A stretch of 64,000 bases of DNA from Saccharicrinis sp050589685 (GCF_050589685.1 NZ_JBNGOS010000016.1:72925-136924), one strand, 5' to 3'; counted from the stretch's first letter, positions 54,657 to 63,939 are shown. The notes: generated by a model not told the origin, from the sequence alone. Translations and numbers: made by a program.

Positions 54657-57545
54657 CTAGAATGCGTTTAAGTAAGGCTCTATGGCAAGCTCTATCTCCG
54701 TAATACTGTGCTCTTTGGCGAGATTATATAGTTCCTTTAAATAATCTTGCTCTTCTTTGGCATAGTGCAACATGTTACCCCCCAGATATTGTTGGGAATA
54801 AATATAGAAATAAAAATTTTGTACCGCTGAGTACGTTATTTTCTCCAAATATGCTATGGCTTCCTTATTTAATTCTGCACTAAATAATGTTTGCGTCCAG
54901 CGGATATCATTTGTGGATAATTCAAAGTTCGGAAGTGAAGTAATGGGAAGAAATTTAAGCAGGATTGTTTGCGCTTTTTTAGATTCACCTTCCGCAATTA
55001 ATTTATTCGCCAATGCAATGCCCGTATTTTGTAAATCTGAAATACCAATAGCATTCATGCAAGTTTCATCCCACCAACTCCGTTGGGGTATGGAAATATT
55101 TATCTTGTTTTTGAACAGTTGGTATAATTCCTCAGTGTCAATTTTTGTACTGTCCAAAACCAATTTAGAAACAATACCGTAAGGCTGAATAAATCTATCG
55201 AACCCTAACATTGAAGTTGTTGGCGTTCCATTGGCAAAGTAAACTGGCCTTTGCGGATAATTGGTGGCAACGATATCCAATAAGGCGATTTCACCTTTCA
55301 TCAGATAGTTTTTTTCGATAGATAAAAAAGCGCTAAAATTATCGGCGACCCGAAAGCTCCTGGGTATAAAATCAATTTTGTTTGAACCGTTTGTCAAAAG
55401 CTGTCCTGACCTGGAGGTATCTGCCAAAAATTCCAGTCCTTCTTTTAAATGCATCCATTCAGCCTGTTGATCCACAACGGCTGCATAATCCATTTCCCCT
55501 TTTTTATATCTTTTCAATGGCACAGTAAAGTTCAACGGCTTAGCCTCATCCCGGGCAATGGTTTGCTGATAAATATACCAATCTGCCGACAGTAGCCCAA
55601 TATTTACCACTCTTACATCTTTTCTAACACCCTCCACTTCCTGTATATACCAAAGGGGGTATGTATCGTTGTCGCCATACGTGAAAAGAATAGCGTTGGG
55701 CTCGCAGCTCTCGAGATATGATACGGCCAAATCGCGGGCCAGTGTTCTGTCACTTCTATCGTGATCGTTATAATTATTGGCCAGCAACAATCCCGGCAAG
55801 GCCAGTAGAATGGCAAATGAAGCTATCGCATCCGTTAGTTTCGAAGGGGAAAGCTGTTTTAGTTTTTGCAATAGATCCCAGATGCCTAGCCCAATAAACA
55901 CAGAGAATGCATAGAAACTGCCCACATAAACATAGTCTCTTTCGCGAGGTTCAAAGGGGGGTTGGTTCAGATAAAAAGCAATTGCTGCTCCGGTCAGTAT
56001 AAACAACGAACCCAACAAATAAAGTAAGGGCCAATGCCTTTTTCTGATCAGAAAGAGAAACCCTGCTATGCCAAAAAGCAAGGGGATCATCAAATAGTTG
56101 TTGCCTGTCGCACTGCTGAGCTCTTTGGTATGCAGATATTGGCGGTCCCCTAAAAATTGCTGGTCGATAAACTTAAACCCGGTTGTAAAATTGCCATTGA
56201 GGAAATCTCCATGCCCCTGATAATGATTTTGACGGCCAGAGAAATTCCACAGAAAATACCGGAAATACATGTGGCCCAATTGGTATTTGAACAAATACTG
56301 CAGTTGGTGAAAAAAGGTAGGCTTTTCACCATCTTCCGATCCACTCCAAAAATGATATCCGCTGATATGGTGTTTCTGCGAACTGTACATTCTTTGCAAA
56401 AAGCTCTTGTCGCCGGAAGGATACACGTACCTGTCATCCTCTGCAAAACGTTCATAATTTCCATTTTCATCCAATCGATAATTAAACGTGGACGCTATGC
56501 CGGTAGATTTGGCACCAAACCAAGCTCCTTTAATTAACGGACGTTCCCCATATTGCTTTCTGTTAATAAATGACTCCAATGAAAAAACATGGGATGGATT
56601 GTTTAAGTTAATGGCGGTTTGGGCATTCGCGCGGACAATAACCATCGTATAACTGGTGGTGCCTAAAGCAAAGAAAAATGATGCCACAAAAATAAAATGA
56701 AGGACTGTGTGTTTCTTTCCGGTCAAGATTATTCCGCATAAAAGAACACCAAAAAATAATGCCATGAAGGTAATCAATCCTGCGTGCACTGGTAAATGAA
56801 AAATATTTACAAATAACAATTCAAGTTTTTTGGCGAGAAACAAGCCATTATGAATAATTAGAAATTGGATGGCAAGCAATAAAGTGATTCCAACCAGGAA
56901 ACCCCAAATATGTTTGTATTTTACATCCATTAGCTTTACAAAAACCCAATAAACTACCACCGGTATAACCAGTAAGTTAAGAAGGTGCACGCCAACCGAA
57001 AGCCCCATGGAAAATGCAATAAGCAGTAGCCAGCGATGGGCGTTTGGGTCTGGGAGCGAATTTTCCCAACGTAGTACCGCCCAAATGGTAAATGCCGTAA
57101 ACAATAAGGAAATCGCGTAAACTTCCGCTTCTACCGCAGAGAACCAAAAGGTATCCGTGAAAGCAAAAGCAAGTGAAGTTACCACCGCAGAAAATATTAT
57201 CCGATAAGAATTTATGCGGGAGGTTACTTTGTTTAATATGATAATTGTTGTGGCATATAACAGCCAAACAGTAAGTGACGATGCAATGGCCGACAATATA
57301 TTGAGACTATAGGCTACCTGATGGGAAGCAACAAACAGCGAAAATATTCTGGCTACCATCAAATACAGAGGCGCCCCCGGTGCATGACCTATCTCTAGTC
57401 CGTTGGCGCAGGCAATGAACTCGCCGCAATCCCAAAAATTAAGGGTTGGAGATAAGGTAACAAGATATATGGCCAAACTAATGATAAAAACAAAAACACC
57501 AGCAATTCGTTTGATCCAGGAATTTAATAAATAAGAACGCTCCAT
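54657..57545 (-). CDS. DUF2723 membrane protein, second paralogue
   Basis: I chose the ATG at 57545 over a TTG at 57569, because MERSYLLNSWIKRIAGVFVF places the first helix as in the paralogue. The product of about 962 residues repeats the architecture: signature SPTLNFWDCGEFIACANGLE near residue 35, about twelve membrane helices to residue 600, and FTYGDNDTYPLWYIQEVEG in the periplasmic part. A helical C-terminus, shorter than in the 42453 copy, follows. The probable role is GT-C glycosyl (mannosyl) transfer to envelope proteins. It is convergent with the redox cluster, so it is regulated separately. Confidence 0.88.
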   Translation of the reverse strand: MERSYLLNSWIKRIAGVFVFIISLAIYLVTLSPTLNFWDCGEFIACANGLEIGHAPGAPLYLMVARIFSLFVASHQVAYSLNILSAIASSLTVWLLYATTIIILNKVTSRINSYRIIFSAVVTSLAFAFTDTFWFSAVEAEVYAISLLFTAFTIWAVLRWENSLPDPNAHRWLLLIAFSMGLSVGVHLLNLLVIPVVVYWVFVKLMDVKYKHIWGFLVGITLLLAIQFLIIHNGLFLAKKLELLFVNIFHLPVHAGLITFMALFFGVLLCGIILTGKKHTVLHFIFVASFFFALGTTSYTMVIVRANAQTAINLNNPSHVFSLESFINRKQYGERPLIKGAWFGAKSTGIASTFNYRLDENGNYERFAEDDRYVYPSGDKSFLQRMYSSQKHHISGYHFWSGSEDGEKPTFFHQLQYLFKYQLGHMYFRYFLWNFSGRQNHYQGHGDFLNGNFTTGFKFIDQQFLGDRQYLHTKELSSATGNNYLMIPLLFGIAGFLFLIRKRHWPLLYLLGSLFILTGAAIAFYLNQPPFEPRERDYVYVGSFYAFSVFIGLGIWDLLQKLKQLSPSKLTDAIASFAILLALPGLLLANNYNDHDRSDRTLARDLAVSYLESCEPNAILFTYGDNDTYPLWYIQEVEGVRKDVRVVNIGLLSADWYIYQQTIARDEAKPLNFTVPLKRYKKGEMDYAAVVDQQAEWMHLKEGLEFLADTSRSGQLLTNGSNKIDFIPRSFRVADNFSAFLSIEKNYLMKGEIALLDIVATNYPQRPVYFANGTPTTSMLGFDRFIQPYGIVSKLVLDSTKIDTEELYQLFKNKINISIPQRSWWDETCMNAIGISDLQNTGIALANKLIAEGESKKAQTILLKFLPITSLPNFELSTNDIRWTQTLFSAELNKEAIAYLEKITYSAVQNFYFYIYSQQYLGGNMLHYAKEEQDYLKELYNLAKEHSITEIELAIEPYLNAF

Positions 57546-58334
57546 AAAATACGACGACTTAAAAGACAAGTATACCCAACCTGCTCAAACCAGAACCAAA
57601 CAGGCTTTTGTTTGTCCAAGCCTATCCCGACCATTATCGCGAGTGCTTACCTGGCTAGCTTATTGGGATGTTCTGCCAAAAAAAGCAGAATATTCGCGGA
57701 AAGGTAATAAGTTTTTCTCCATATTAAAAGGCCTTTCGGGGAAAGCTGACGATGCAAAAAAACTTTAACTCAAAACATCTGTTACTCATACAAAACAACC
57801 ATAACCTGCTCTGGCCGCAGGGGCTTTTACTATTTTTCTGCAGCCAAAAAAAAGCCTGCCTGTTGCCCGTCTGTAAGGAACGGACAGGGCAGACAGGTAA
57901 ACAAAAAAGACTCCTGTAGAAAGTCCCAGACAGACTACCGACTGCACTTTAGTGCTTACCCACTAATGTATTATCGATGGAACAGAATGAACCCTCCCAT
58001 TATAAGAACCTTGTTGAATTTGGATTCCAAAACCTTACAAGTTCCAAGACGGGATTTCTGTTCTTTCATCGACTTCAATAAGTGGGATTCAAGCCCTGTG
58101 CGGAGGTCGGTGGCCCAACCTGGAACTTTGCATAAATAAAACCGCAAGCAGAAAAAGCAATTCTAACAACTTGTTGTTTAGTTTTGCCCTGTAAGCGCCT
58201 AAGGGTTAATGTCGATTATTTAATAATGAAAAAAAAATACTTGCACATCGGCCTTTAAATAAAAGAGATTCAGTAAAATAATTGTATTATTTTTCAGCCC
58301 GGTTTTAAGCGTCAATAAAAAAATAAAAAAAATA
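57546..58334. other. 789-base region without a recognisable gene, one REP-like palindrome
   Basis: No convincing open frame is present. An imperfect palindrome at 57855-57897 (CCTGCCTGTTGCCCGT against ACGGACAGGGCAGACAGG) belongs to a G/C-rich type common between Bacteroidota genes. A 34-codon frame beginning at 57979 has no support. The last 100 bases lead into the tRNA promoter. Confidence 0.45.
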
Positions 58335-58365
58335 TTTGCGGGTATTAAAAAAAGATGTACTTTTG
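58335..58365 (+). promoter_or_regulatory. perfect Bacteroidota primary-sigma promoter for tRNA-Gln
   Basis: TTTG (58335-58338), exactly 19 bases, then TACTTTTG (58358-58365), a full match to TTTG / TAnnTTTG. The predicted start is near 58372, 24 bases before the mature tRNA. Confidence 0.75.
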
Positions 58366-58395
58366 CATCGCTTTCGAAAAGAAAGATATGAGGAT

Positions 58396-58468
58396 TGTCC
58401 CATGGTGTAATTGGCAACACGTCTGGTTTTGGTCCAGAAGAGTTTAGGTTCGAGCCCTAATGGGACAA
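58396..58468 (+). tRNA. tRNA-Gln (anticodon TTG)
   Basis: A 73-base cloverleaf. Acceptor TGTCCCA pairs with TGGGACA; the D arm is GGTGTAATTGGCAACAC; anticodon stem CTGG/CCAG encloses loop TTTTGGT with TTG at positions 34-36; the T arm is TTAGGTTCGAGCCCTAA. The discriminator is A and the CCA end is not encoded. TTG reads CAA (and by wobble CAG). Confidence 0.95.
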
Positions 58469-58470
58469 CA

Positions 58471-58506
58471 AAAAAGGTTGAAATCTTACGGTTTCAACCT
58501 TTTTTT
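58471..58506 (+). terminator. intrinsic terminator after tRNA-Gln
   Basis: GGTTGAAA (58476-58483) pairs with TTTCAACC (58492-58499) around the loop TCTTACGG. A5 precedes the stem and T7 follows it. Confidence 0.85.
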
Positions 58507-58507
58507 G

Positions 58508-59043
58508 TTTTATGAAAATTGATTTCCTACTTATCATTACGGATTATGCACAATATACCCCAAGAAAAGTAATTTCAAAGCAAGCCACATAATATGTCTC
58601 TAGCCGACGGGCTCCTTCTTTTTTTTATAAAGATTATTGCTTCACTCGGCATAGTTCAAGTAAACTTAACTATGCTCTCATTTATCGCAATAATTGTCAT
58701 CAGTCAAAAAAGAAGGCAAAAAGACCGCGACTGCAGCACTCACTTACCCACTTTTGCTCATTGATGAGACAGAAAGAACTCGCTGTGCTCAAACAACTTT
58801 CTGTCCATTCATCAACTGTAGCTAGTGGGTCCCAAGTTACGTTGCTGATGTCGGTTGAAAAACATGAACTTCAAAACTGCTAAATGAGCAATGGCCCGTC
58901 GAGGAGGAGAAGGCCAAAGGGTGGCGTTCAATTCCCGATTGATATAACAATACATCAAGGGGGCTTGTCCTTAATCTTTGAAAAAAAACCTGCAGCCGAT
59001 AGGCTGTCTTTATCTCAGTGGCAGCAGGGTGGAACTGTTAAAT
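58508..59043. other. 536-base region without a recognisable gene, inverted repeat inside
   Basis: The stretch contains an interrupted inverted repeat at about 58762-58813 (TTGATGAGACAGAAAG against CTTTCTGTCCATTCATCAA). The open frame 58884-59135 overlaps the end of the antisense hydrolase gene and has a low-complexity start (SNGPSRRRRPKGG). I do not believe it codes for protein. Lying beside a tRNA, the stretch could be an integration scar, but no integrase or repeated tRNA end is seen. Confidence 0.4.
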
Positions 59044-60150
59044 TTAATTCAAATACTTATATACCCAACGAAAGTCACTTTCTCCATATGCAGAAACTTT
59101 ACTTTGATGGTAAAGATCTTCAGCAATTTCCATGACCAAATTAGCAGCGGATAATTTATACATCCATCTATTAGGAATTGACATAGAACCATTTATCAAG
59201 CCCAATATATTACCAACGATTGATCCTATACTATCACTATCGCCACTATGGTTTACAGCATACAACACACCCTGCTCAAAGTCATTTTCAAATATGAGGG
59301 CTACAAAAAGCGACATCGCCAGTGCCTCTTCAGCTACCCAACCTTCGCCCAGCTGTTCAATGAGTTTTGGCTCTATTCTTAAATCTTCTCTTACAACACT
59401 TTTATATAAATCCATAGCTGCCTCAACAGCTCGAAACGTTTCTTCATGTTTATTATACCTAACTAATATACCAATAGCAGCATCAATTGCTCTATTAAGC
59501 TTAGTACCAACTGCCAGTTCCGAAATAATAGCTGCAAAAAAACCCCCTGAGAGATATCCGGTTGGATGGCCATGGGTTATGGCTGAAAGCTCACAACCCA
59601 TCTTAAAATTGTCTTCTGTTTTTCCTGGTTCAATTAAACCTACTGGCGCCATACGCATAATGGTACCGCAGCCTTTACTATTGTTAATGGGTTTATCCAT
59701 CGTGCCGGCTACGCCACTTCGTAAGGCAGCTAAACAAGTGTTCCCGGGTGCTCGCTGTTTATATAATTCATTTTGCTGAATCAACCAGTTGCTTAGGATT
59801 GGATACCAGTCTTCGGATGGTGTATAACAGGAATTTTCTTGCGTATGTAACCATCGCAAAAGTGACTCATGCGAAATCTGATTGACAGCACCCCAAATTC
59901 CTTTAAAAGATGCCCTGCAATAAGCCCGCAACAAGCCCTCGGCCGTAAACAAAGTCATCTGTGTATCATCGGTAAATTCACCACAAGCATTAGGATGTTC
60001 GACATAACCTATTATACCCTCACTACCATATTTAGTTCTTATATCGTTAATGGAATCAAATTCTATGGGTGCGCCTAAAGCATCACCAATAGCACCTCCA
60101 AGCAGACAGGCAACATAGTTATTTAAGGGTAATTTATTATCTCTTTGCAT
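59044..60150 (-). CDS. ADP-ribosylglycohydrolase family protein (DraG-like)
   Basis: The 368-residue cytosolic product has the family start ACLLGGAIGDALGAPIEFDS and the metal-site blocks GEFTDDTQMTLFTAEGLL (first Asp/Thr group), SKGCGTIMRMAPVGL and NHSGDSDSIGSIVGNILG (second Asp group). These bind two Mg ions and remove ADP-ribose from proteins or free conjugates. Length is normal. No ADP-ribosyltransferase is adjacent. A degraded fragment of a related N-terminus lies about 250 bases upstream. DraG-like hydrolases occur in phage-defence and toxin-antitoxin contexts as well as housekeeping. Confidence 0.92.
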   Translation of the reverse strand: MQRDNKLPLNNYVACLLGGAIGDALGAPIEFDSINDIRTKYGSEGIIGYVEHPNACGEFTDDTQMTLFTAEGLLRAYCRASFKGIWGAVNQISHESLLRWLHTQENSCYTPSEDWYPILSNWLIQQNELYKQRAPGNTCLAALRSGVAGTMDKPINNSKGCGTIMRMAPVGLIEPGKTEDNFKMGCELSAITHGHPTGYLSGGFFAAIISELAVGTKLNRAIDAAIGILVRYNKHEETFRAVEAAMDLYKSVVREDLRIEPKLIEQLGEGWVAEEALAMSLFVALIFENDFEQGVLYAVNHSGDSDSIGSIVGNILGLINGSMSIPNRWMYKLSAANLVMEIAEDLYHQSKVSAYGESDFRWVYKYLN

Positions 60151-60399
60151 ATAAATATTGATTCTATTAAAACATTATACAGCATTTAGCTGTGCACAAT
60201 GACTGCACATATTATATATAATATCGTAATGTTAATTATAATCCATTTTAAACATTTAATGTTATGCCAAAGTATTACCACACCATACTTCAATAGTTCA
60301 ACATTATAATCACCTCCCAAAATGAGTTAATTTAATACACATAACAAGAATAATGTATATAAATCTTTTTAAATACAATTTCTTTGGCAATTCCACTCT
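60151..60399. other. AT-rich intergenic stretch between hydrolase gene and remnant
   Basis: Very AT-rich, with TATTATATATAATA at about 60209-60222. It probably contains the promoter of the leftward ADP-ribosylglycohydrolase gene, but no element can be placed with confidence. Together with the remnant and the sequence to 60768 it makes a gap of about 620 bases without an intact gene. Confidence 0.35.
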
Positions 60400-60528
60400 T
60401 CAAAGTGATAATGTTTGTATTCTCGGGAACATAAACTTAATTGAGGTACCTATTGCATCTCCAATGGCCCTACCGATTAGTCAATCTTTGCAGTTAATTA
60501 GCGGCGATTTTAATTCTCCTGTGATCAT
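60400..60528 (-). pseudogene. remnant of an ADP-ribosylglycohydrolase N-terminus
   Basis: From the ATG at 60528 the minus strand reads MITGELKSPLINCKD, a TGA, then LIGRAIGDAIGTSIKFMF before another TGA at 60402-60400. The GRAIGDAIGTSIKF block matches the GGAIGDALGAPIEF start of the intact hydrolase to the left. It is probably a decayed paralogue or partial duplication. The DNA is not obviously alike, so the event would be old. Confidence 0.45.
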
Positions 60529-60768
60529 GTATTATTTAGTATCAAGTATCAAGACAAAAGCATAAAGATGATTGCCGATACGATTAAAATATAGGATTGC
60601 GAAAGTAATGATTTTAGAGGGAAAGTCCGCTCATTTCATGGATGACATCCGCTCTTTCTGCCATGTATTTTTTAACTTTTTGTGCGATTGTTTTGAATCG
60701 CTACGCATTCTATAATTTTACAATTCATCTTCGAATATCCATAAAAGCAACGTTTAAAAAGTTTTTAT

Positions 60769-60984
60769 TTAGTTTATCCGGCTATTTATTTCCTTTAACT
60801 TCTTTAATCTGGACCTTTGAACGATATACATCCCTACCGCAACAATTAACAGCAAAGGATAAAGCACACAAAACAGCAAAAAGTTGATTTCGTAATACGA
60901 CAGATTGAAAATATTAGCCAGGTTGATAACAAAATCGGTGCAATACGAATATACAAAGCGGATAATGGTTTCTATTTGATTCAT
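60769..60984 (-). CDS. small membrane protein, second of a coupled pair
   Basis: The 71-residue product has an amphipathic N-terminal helix (QIETIIRFVYSYCTDFVINL) and one clear membrane helix (FLLFCVLYPLLLIVAVGMYI), with a basic C-terminal tail (QRSRLKKLKE), so the tail should be cytosolic. I do not recognise a family. It overlaps the upstream gene by 4 bases (ATGA), which argues that both are real and act together. Confidence 0.65.
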   Translation of the reverse strand: MNQIETIIRFVYSYCTDFVINLANIFNLSYYEINFLLFCVLYPLLLIVAVGMYIVQRSRLKKLKEINSRIN

Positions 60985-61379
60985 TGTGATTTTTTTAAAC
61001 GTTTAATTTTATCCTGGATATTCAAAGATTTGATGATAAAAAACCAAATAAGGAAGGGAATCAGGATGACCATAAAAACTATATTGGCCCATATATAATC
61101 CCCAGGTATACGAAGCCAATTGATCATTCCGTAATATACAGTATCTGTAATGTTGAAATATGGCCGTAAGTACTTTACATGATGGTCCATACAATACCTG
61201 GTGTTAAAATGACAATTCCATGTACAATAATCTTCAATCTTTTGTCTAGCGTTCATCCCCGTGTACACCGAATCGTTAAAAGCTTTGTCCTGAATGGTTG
61301 GCCTAACCGTTTCGTTCATCGCTACCATCAATAAAACCGGGGCAATCAGAATGGCTATATTTCTTATGCTTTTTTTCAT
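60981..61379 (-). CDS. membrane protein with Cys-containing periplasmic loop, first of a coupled pair
   Basis: The 132-residue product has two membrane helices (residues about 7-22 and 95-115). Between them is an outward loop of about 70 residues with DYCTWNCHFNTRYCMDHHVK, where three Cys and several His lie close together. The spacing (C-x3-C-x6-C-x2-HH) could bind a metal or form disulfides; it is not a heme c site. The family is unknown to me. It ends in a 4-base overlap with the 71-residue gene and starts 30 bases after the nuclease gene. Confidence 0.7.
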   Translation of the reverse strand: MKKSIRNIAILIAPVLLMVAMNETVRPTIQDKAFNDSVYTGMNARQKIEDYCTWNCHFNTRYCMDHHVKYLRPYFNITDTVYYGMINWLRIPGDYIWANIVFMVILIPFLIWFFIIKSLNIQDKIKRLKKSQ

Positions 61380-61409
61380 AGTTGAATAAAATATCTGATA
61401 CTTATTTTA

Positions 61410-62357
61410 TTATTGTTTTTCCCAATATCGGGTATCAAGGTATTCCACCTGCTTGTTATAAGATTTGTTTAAAAAAATTGGATGTAACAATTGTTGCTGG
61501 GTTATCATTTTATATTTCCCGGGTTCCTTTAACAAGGAAGTCCACGATTGGTGAAGATCATCGGCAAACAGGTCTGGAGCATATACTTTGTTTCGTAATT
61601 GCTTATTATTTTCCGGAATAACATCAATATGGATCCAATCGTCTGCCTGTAATTCACGCTTTTTATGTTTGACCATTTGCCAGGCCAATAATGTTTGCCG
61701 CATCAACTGGTAGATAGGTTCGTAATAGAAGTTCTCCATAGGAACATGCGCTTTTAATGGAGATTCCGGATCCTGAATTAGTTTGTTGTACCTGCTTTGG
61801 CGTGTTGCTCCACTGCTACCATCGGCCTTACAGGAGTTGGGATACGACTCGGTGTACTTCCATTCAATCAGCACCTGAATCTTTTTGCTATTCCTTAGCT
61901 TCCCACTCATCATGGCATCCACCGAAGTACAGTTAGCTCCCCTGGTCTGTTGTTTTCCGGGAGCCACCTCATTTAAGTAGCTCCCATTACTGGTTACTTC
62001 AAAACCGATATAGCCATCTTCAAAATCAGGGCATACCTCCACAAAATCAGGGTGAATACCTTTTAATACATTTAATGCTGCCTCTTTATCATTTCGCAAG
62101 AAAAAAAGATGATTGACACATGCAATTTGAGACGATAACATATGACCTGAAGGTTCCTGACCGCCGGGCCACCAAACAATTTTGTTTTCCTTAAAATATT
62201 GTATGGCTTTGTCCCTGATATCTTCATAAAGATTCTCAACAGGATTTAACAGCACAAAATTACGCTCTTTACCCCTGTATACACCTCCTGTGTTTCCGTT
62301 AAATAGTTCCCTGCCTAGCTCAATGACTTTCTGTCTTTCTGTTTCTAAATAGCTCAT
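61410..62357 (-). CDS. PGN_0703 family putative restriction endonuclease
   Basis: The 315-residue cytosolic product carries a PD-(D/E)xK-type nuclease core: DGYIGFEVTSNGSY, then ANCTSVDAMM and VLIEWKYTESYPNS, where Glu-x-Lys completes the site. These features and the length match the PGN_0703 family of putative restriction endonucleases. No methyltransferase is adjacent, so either modification is encoded elsewhere or the nuclease acts in another way. It lies 55 bases downstream of a WYL regulator and 30 upstream of the small membrane pair, in a likely four-gene operon. Confidence 0.82.
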   Translation of the reverse strand: MSYLETERQKVIELGRELFNGNTGGVYRGKERNFVLLNPVENLYEDIRDKAIQYFKENKIVWWPGGQEPSGHMLSSQIACVNHLFFLRNDKEAALNVLKGIHPDFVEVCPDFEDGYIGFEVTSNGSYLNEVAPGKQQTRGANCTSVDAMMSGKLRNSKKIQVLIEWKYTESYPNSCKADGSSGATRQSRYNKLIQDPESPLKAHVPMENFYYEPIYQLMRQTLLAWQMVKHKKRELQADDWIHIDVIPENNKQLRNKVYAPDLFADDLHQSWTSLLKEPGKYKMITQQQLLHPIFLNKSYNKQVEYLDTRYWEKQ

Positions 62358-62412
62358 AATATGTTATTTTGGTATAAAAGTATTATTATTGTATGCAATC
62401 ATCCTGCACACG

Positions 62413-63420
62413 TTATGAATATTTCCTCTTCATCCCCTCTATTCGTTCTTTAATTTTATCCCTAAGGTTACTAGGCTCCAGCACTTCAATCTGCTCACCT
62501 CTGGAAAGTATGATAGCTTCCAGTTCGTAATTCAGATAAAGTTCCAGTTCAACAATGGTAAAGTCCTCAGTTACTTCTTTTACTTTTTGAGACCCGTGAA
62601 TGGGCTTTGTTTTAATATAAGGCCACAATTGCCTATCAATTTTAAGTACAACCTTTTGAGTAGTTTCACCAATCGGAATAGATACGCCTATTACATCTTC
62701 AAAATACTCCTCAAAGTCAATTGTTTCATTGGGTCGGTACTTTAATCTGGACTCTCGTATAGTACAAATCCTGTCAAGAGGAATATTCGACACTTCGTTT
62801 CGGTCTTCATTTAAACCAAACAAGAACCACCTGTTGTTGTATTGCTTTAAATGATATGGATGAATTATGAAAAGCGTTTTTAAATCCGTCTTAAACGATT
62901 GATATTCTATCTCTAATACGCTTTGGTTTGTAATGGCATTATGTAGTTCCCCTAAATATTCACGTCCCGTTAAAAATAGGTTCTCGTCGAAGCTAATTAC
63001 TTTCTCAGCTACCCCATGCCTGGAACTCAACTCCAGCCTTGCTTTCATATCTTCAATCCATTCAAACTGAGGCAATCCCTGAAAACGTGAGAGTGTAGTT
63101 AAAGTCTCTCTTAACTGCTGTGCTTCTTGTTCATTAATGGGTTGATTGGAGATGGAGAAATCCATGTCTGTGTATCTGTAAAAGGCTCTCTTACCCTCTT
63201 TAAAGGACTCCAAAGGTGCATTGTACCCCTTTGAATCCTGTATAAACTTAATGTCATCATATACCTGTCGTTTCTTAACACCGGTAGAATGAGGGTCAAT
63301 ATCGAGCAAAGCCTCGTTACATGCTTGAATCAAGTCATTGATGTCGTACTTTCTTCCCGGATTGCTAAAACAGCGATCAAGGGCAAGGTATCGGATAGTG
63401 GCGTTTTTGTTGGTAGGCAT
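62413..63420 (-). CDS. WYL-domain transcriptional regulator (YafY-like)
   Basis: The 335-residue product has an N-terminal winged-helix segment (NATIRYLALDRCFSNPGRKY, then VKKRQVYDDIKFIQD). A central helical part leads to a WYL domain (LEIEYQSFKTDLKTLFIIHPYHLKQYNNRWFLFG in blocks) and a C-terminal extension (WYL_C-like, LSRGEQIEVLEPSNLRDKI). WYL regulators often control defence genes and sense nucleic-acid or nucleotide ligands. It leads the run with the PGN_0703 nuclease, supporting a regulated defence role. Confidence 0.9.
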   Translation of the reverse strand: MPTNKNATIRYLALDRCFSNPGRKYDINDLIQACNEALLDIDPHSTGVKKRQVYDDIKFIQDSKGYNAPLESFKEGKRAFYRYTDMDFSISNQPINEQEAQQLRETLTTLSRFQGLPQFEWIEDMKARLELSSRHGVAEKVISFDENLFLTGREYLGELHNAITNQSVLEIEYQSFKTDLKTLFIIHPYHLKQYNNRWFLFGLNEDRNEVSNIPLDRICTIRESRLKYRPNETIDFEEYFEDVIGVSIPIGETTQKVVLKIDRQLWPYIKTKPIHGSQKVKEVTEDFTIVELELYLNYELEAIILSRGEQIEVLEPSNLRDKIKERIEGMKRKYS

Positions 63421-63447
63421 GGGAGTATTTGTTTTAGAATAATGATA

Positions 63448-63939
63448 TTAGCATACCGGTTGACGATAATCATCAACATTTTCCTCTGGTCCATTTTCTT
63501 TGGGCAATGTAGCTTCATGTATCTGTTCCCACTTTTTAATCAGAGCTTTAAAAGCCGGGAGATTGCGCACGTTCACAAGGTCATCATCAGTGGCCAAGTG
63601 ACCAAAATTACGATATCCTTTCTCCAAGCCCAATTTCAGATGATGAACGGATTCTTCTTTCTCATCCATTTGTACGCACAGACAAAGGGCATCGTAATAA
63701 AAGCCAGGTTCATCCGGAAAAAGGTTTCCAGTATCTTATTCATCCATGCAATGGCATCCTTTTTATTCCCTAAATGCATCAAAACCCTTAATACTTTCCG
63801 TATAATGTCCTTGACTATATGGTATCCAACCTTTGTAACAATATGTTTCTATATGTTTGGGATTCTTCAGTAAAAATTGGGCATTCAGCTCAGTGCCCTC
63901 TTCATATCTACCCTCCTTGTAGAGTGGAAATAACGGTGA
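63448..63939 (-). pseudogene. truncated, frameshifted TPR-repeat protein gene
   Basis: The minus strand reads PLYKEGRYEEGTELNAQF and YCYKGWIPYSQGHYTESIKG in one frame, then NKKDAIAWMNKILETFF in the next. It then returns to the first frame with DEPGFYYDALCLCVQMDEKE and GLEKGYRNFGHLATDDDLV, ending at 63448. The two shifts lie in short homopolymers (AGGGAATAAAAAGG and CCTTTTTCC), so they may be sequencing errors or decay. The product is a TPR protein ending in a TPR-associated helical tail. Its 5' part is missing at the IS-like end near 63940. Confidence 0.65.

Noticed and set aside
58396..59043. Genomic island integrated at tRNA-Gln
   Set aside because: No integrase gene and no repeated 3' tRNA end were found in the flanking sequence.
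58884..59135. 83-codon plus-strand frame near the hydrolase gene end
   Set aside because: It overlaps the 3' end of the well-supported antisense hydrolase gene and its sequence looks non-coding.
63289..63873. 194-codon plus-strand frame over the WYL regulator start and TPR fragment
   Set aside because: It runs antisense to two recognisable coding sequences and has no family features of its own.
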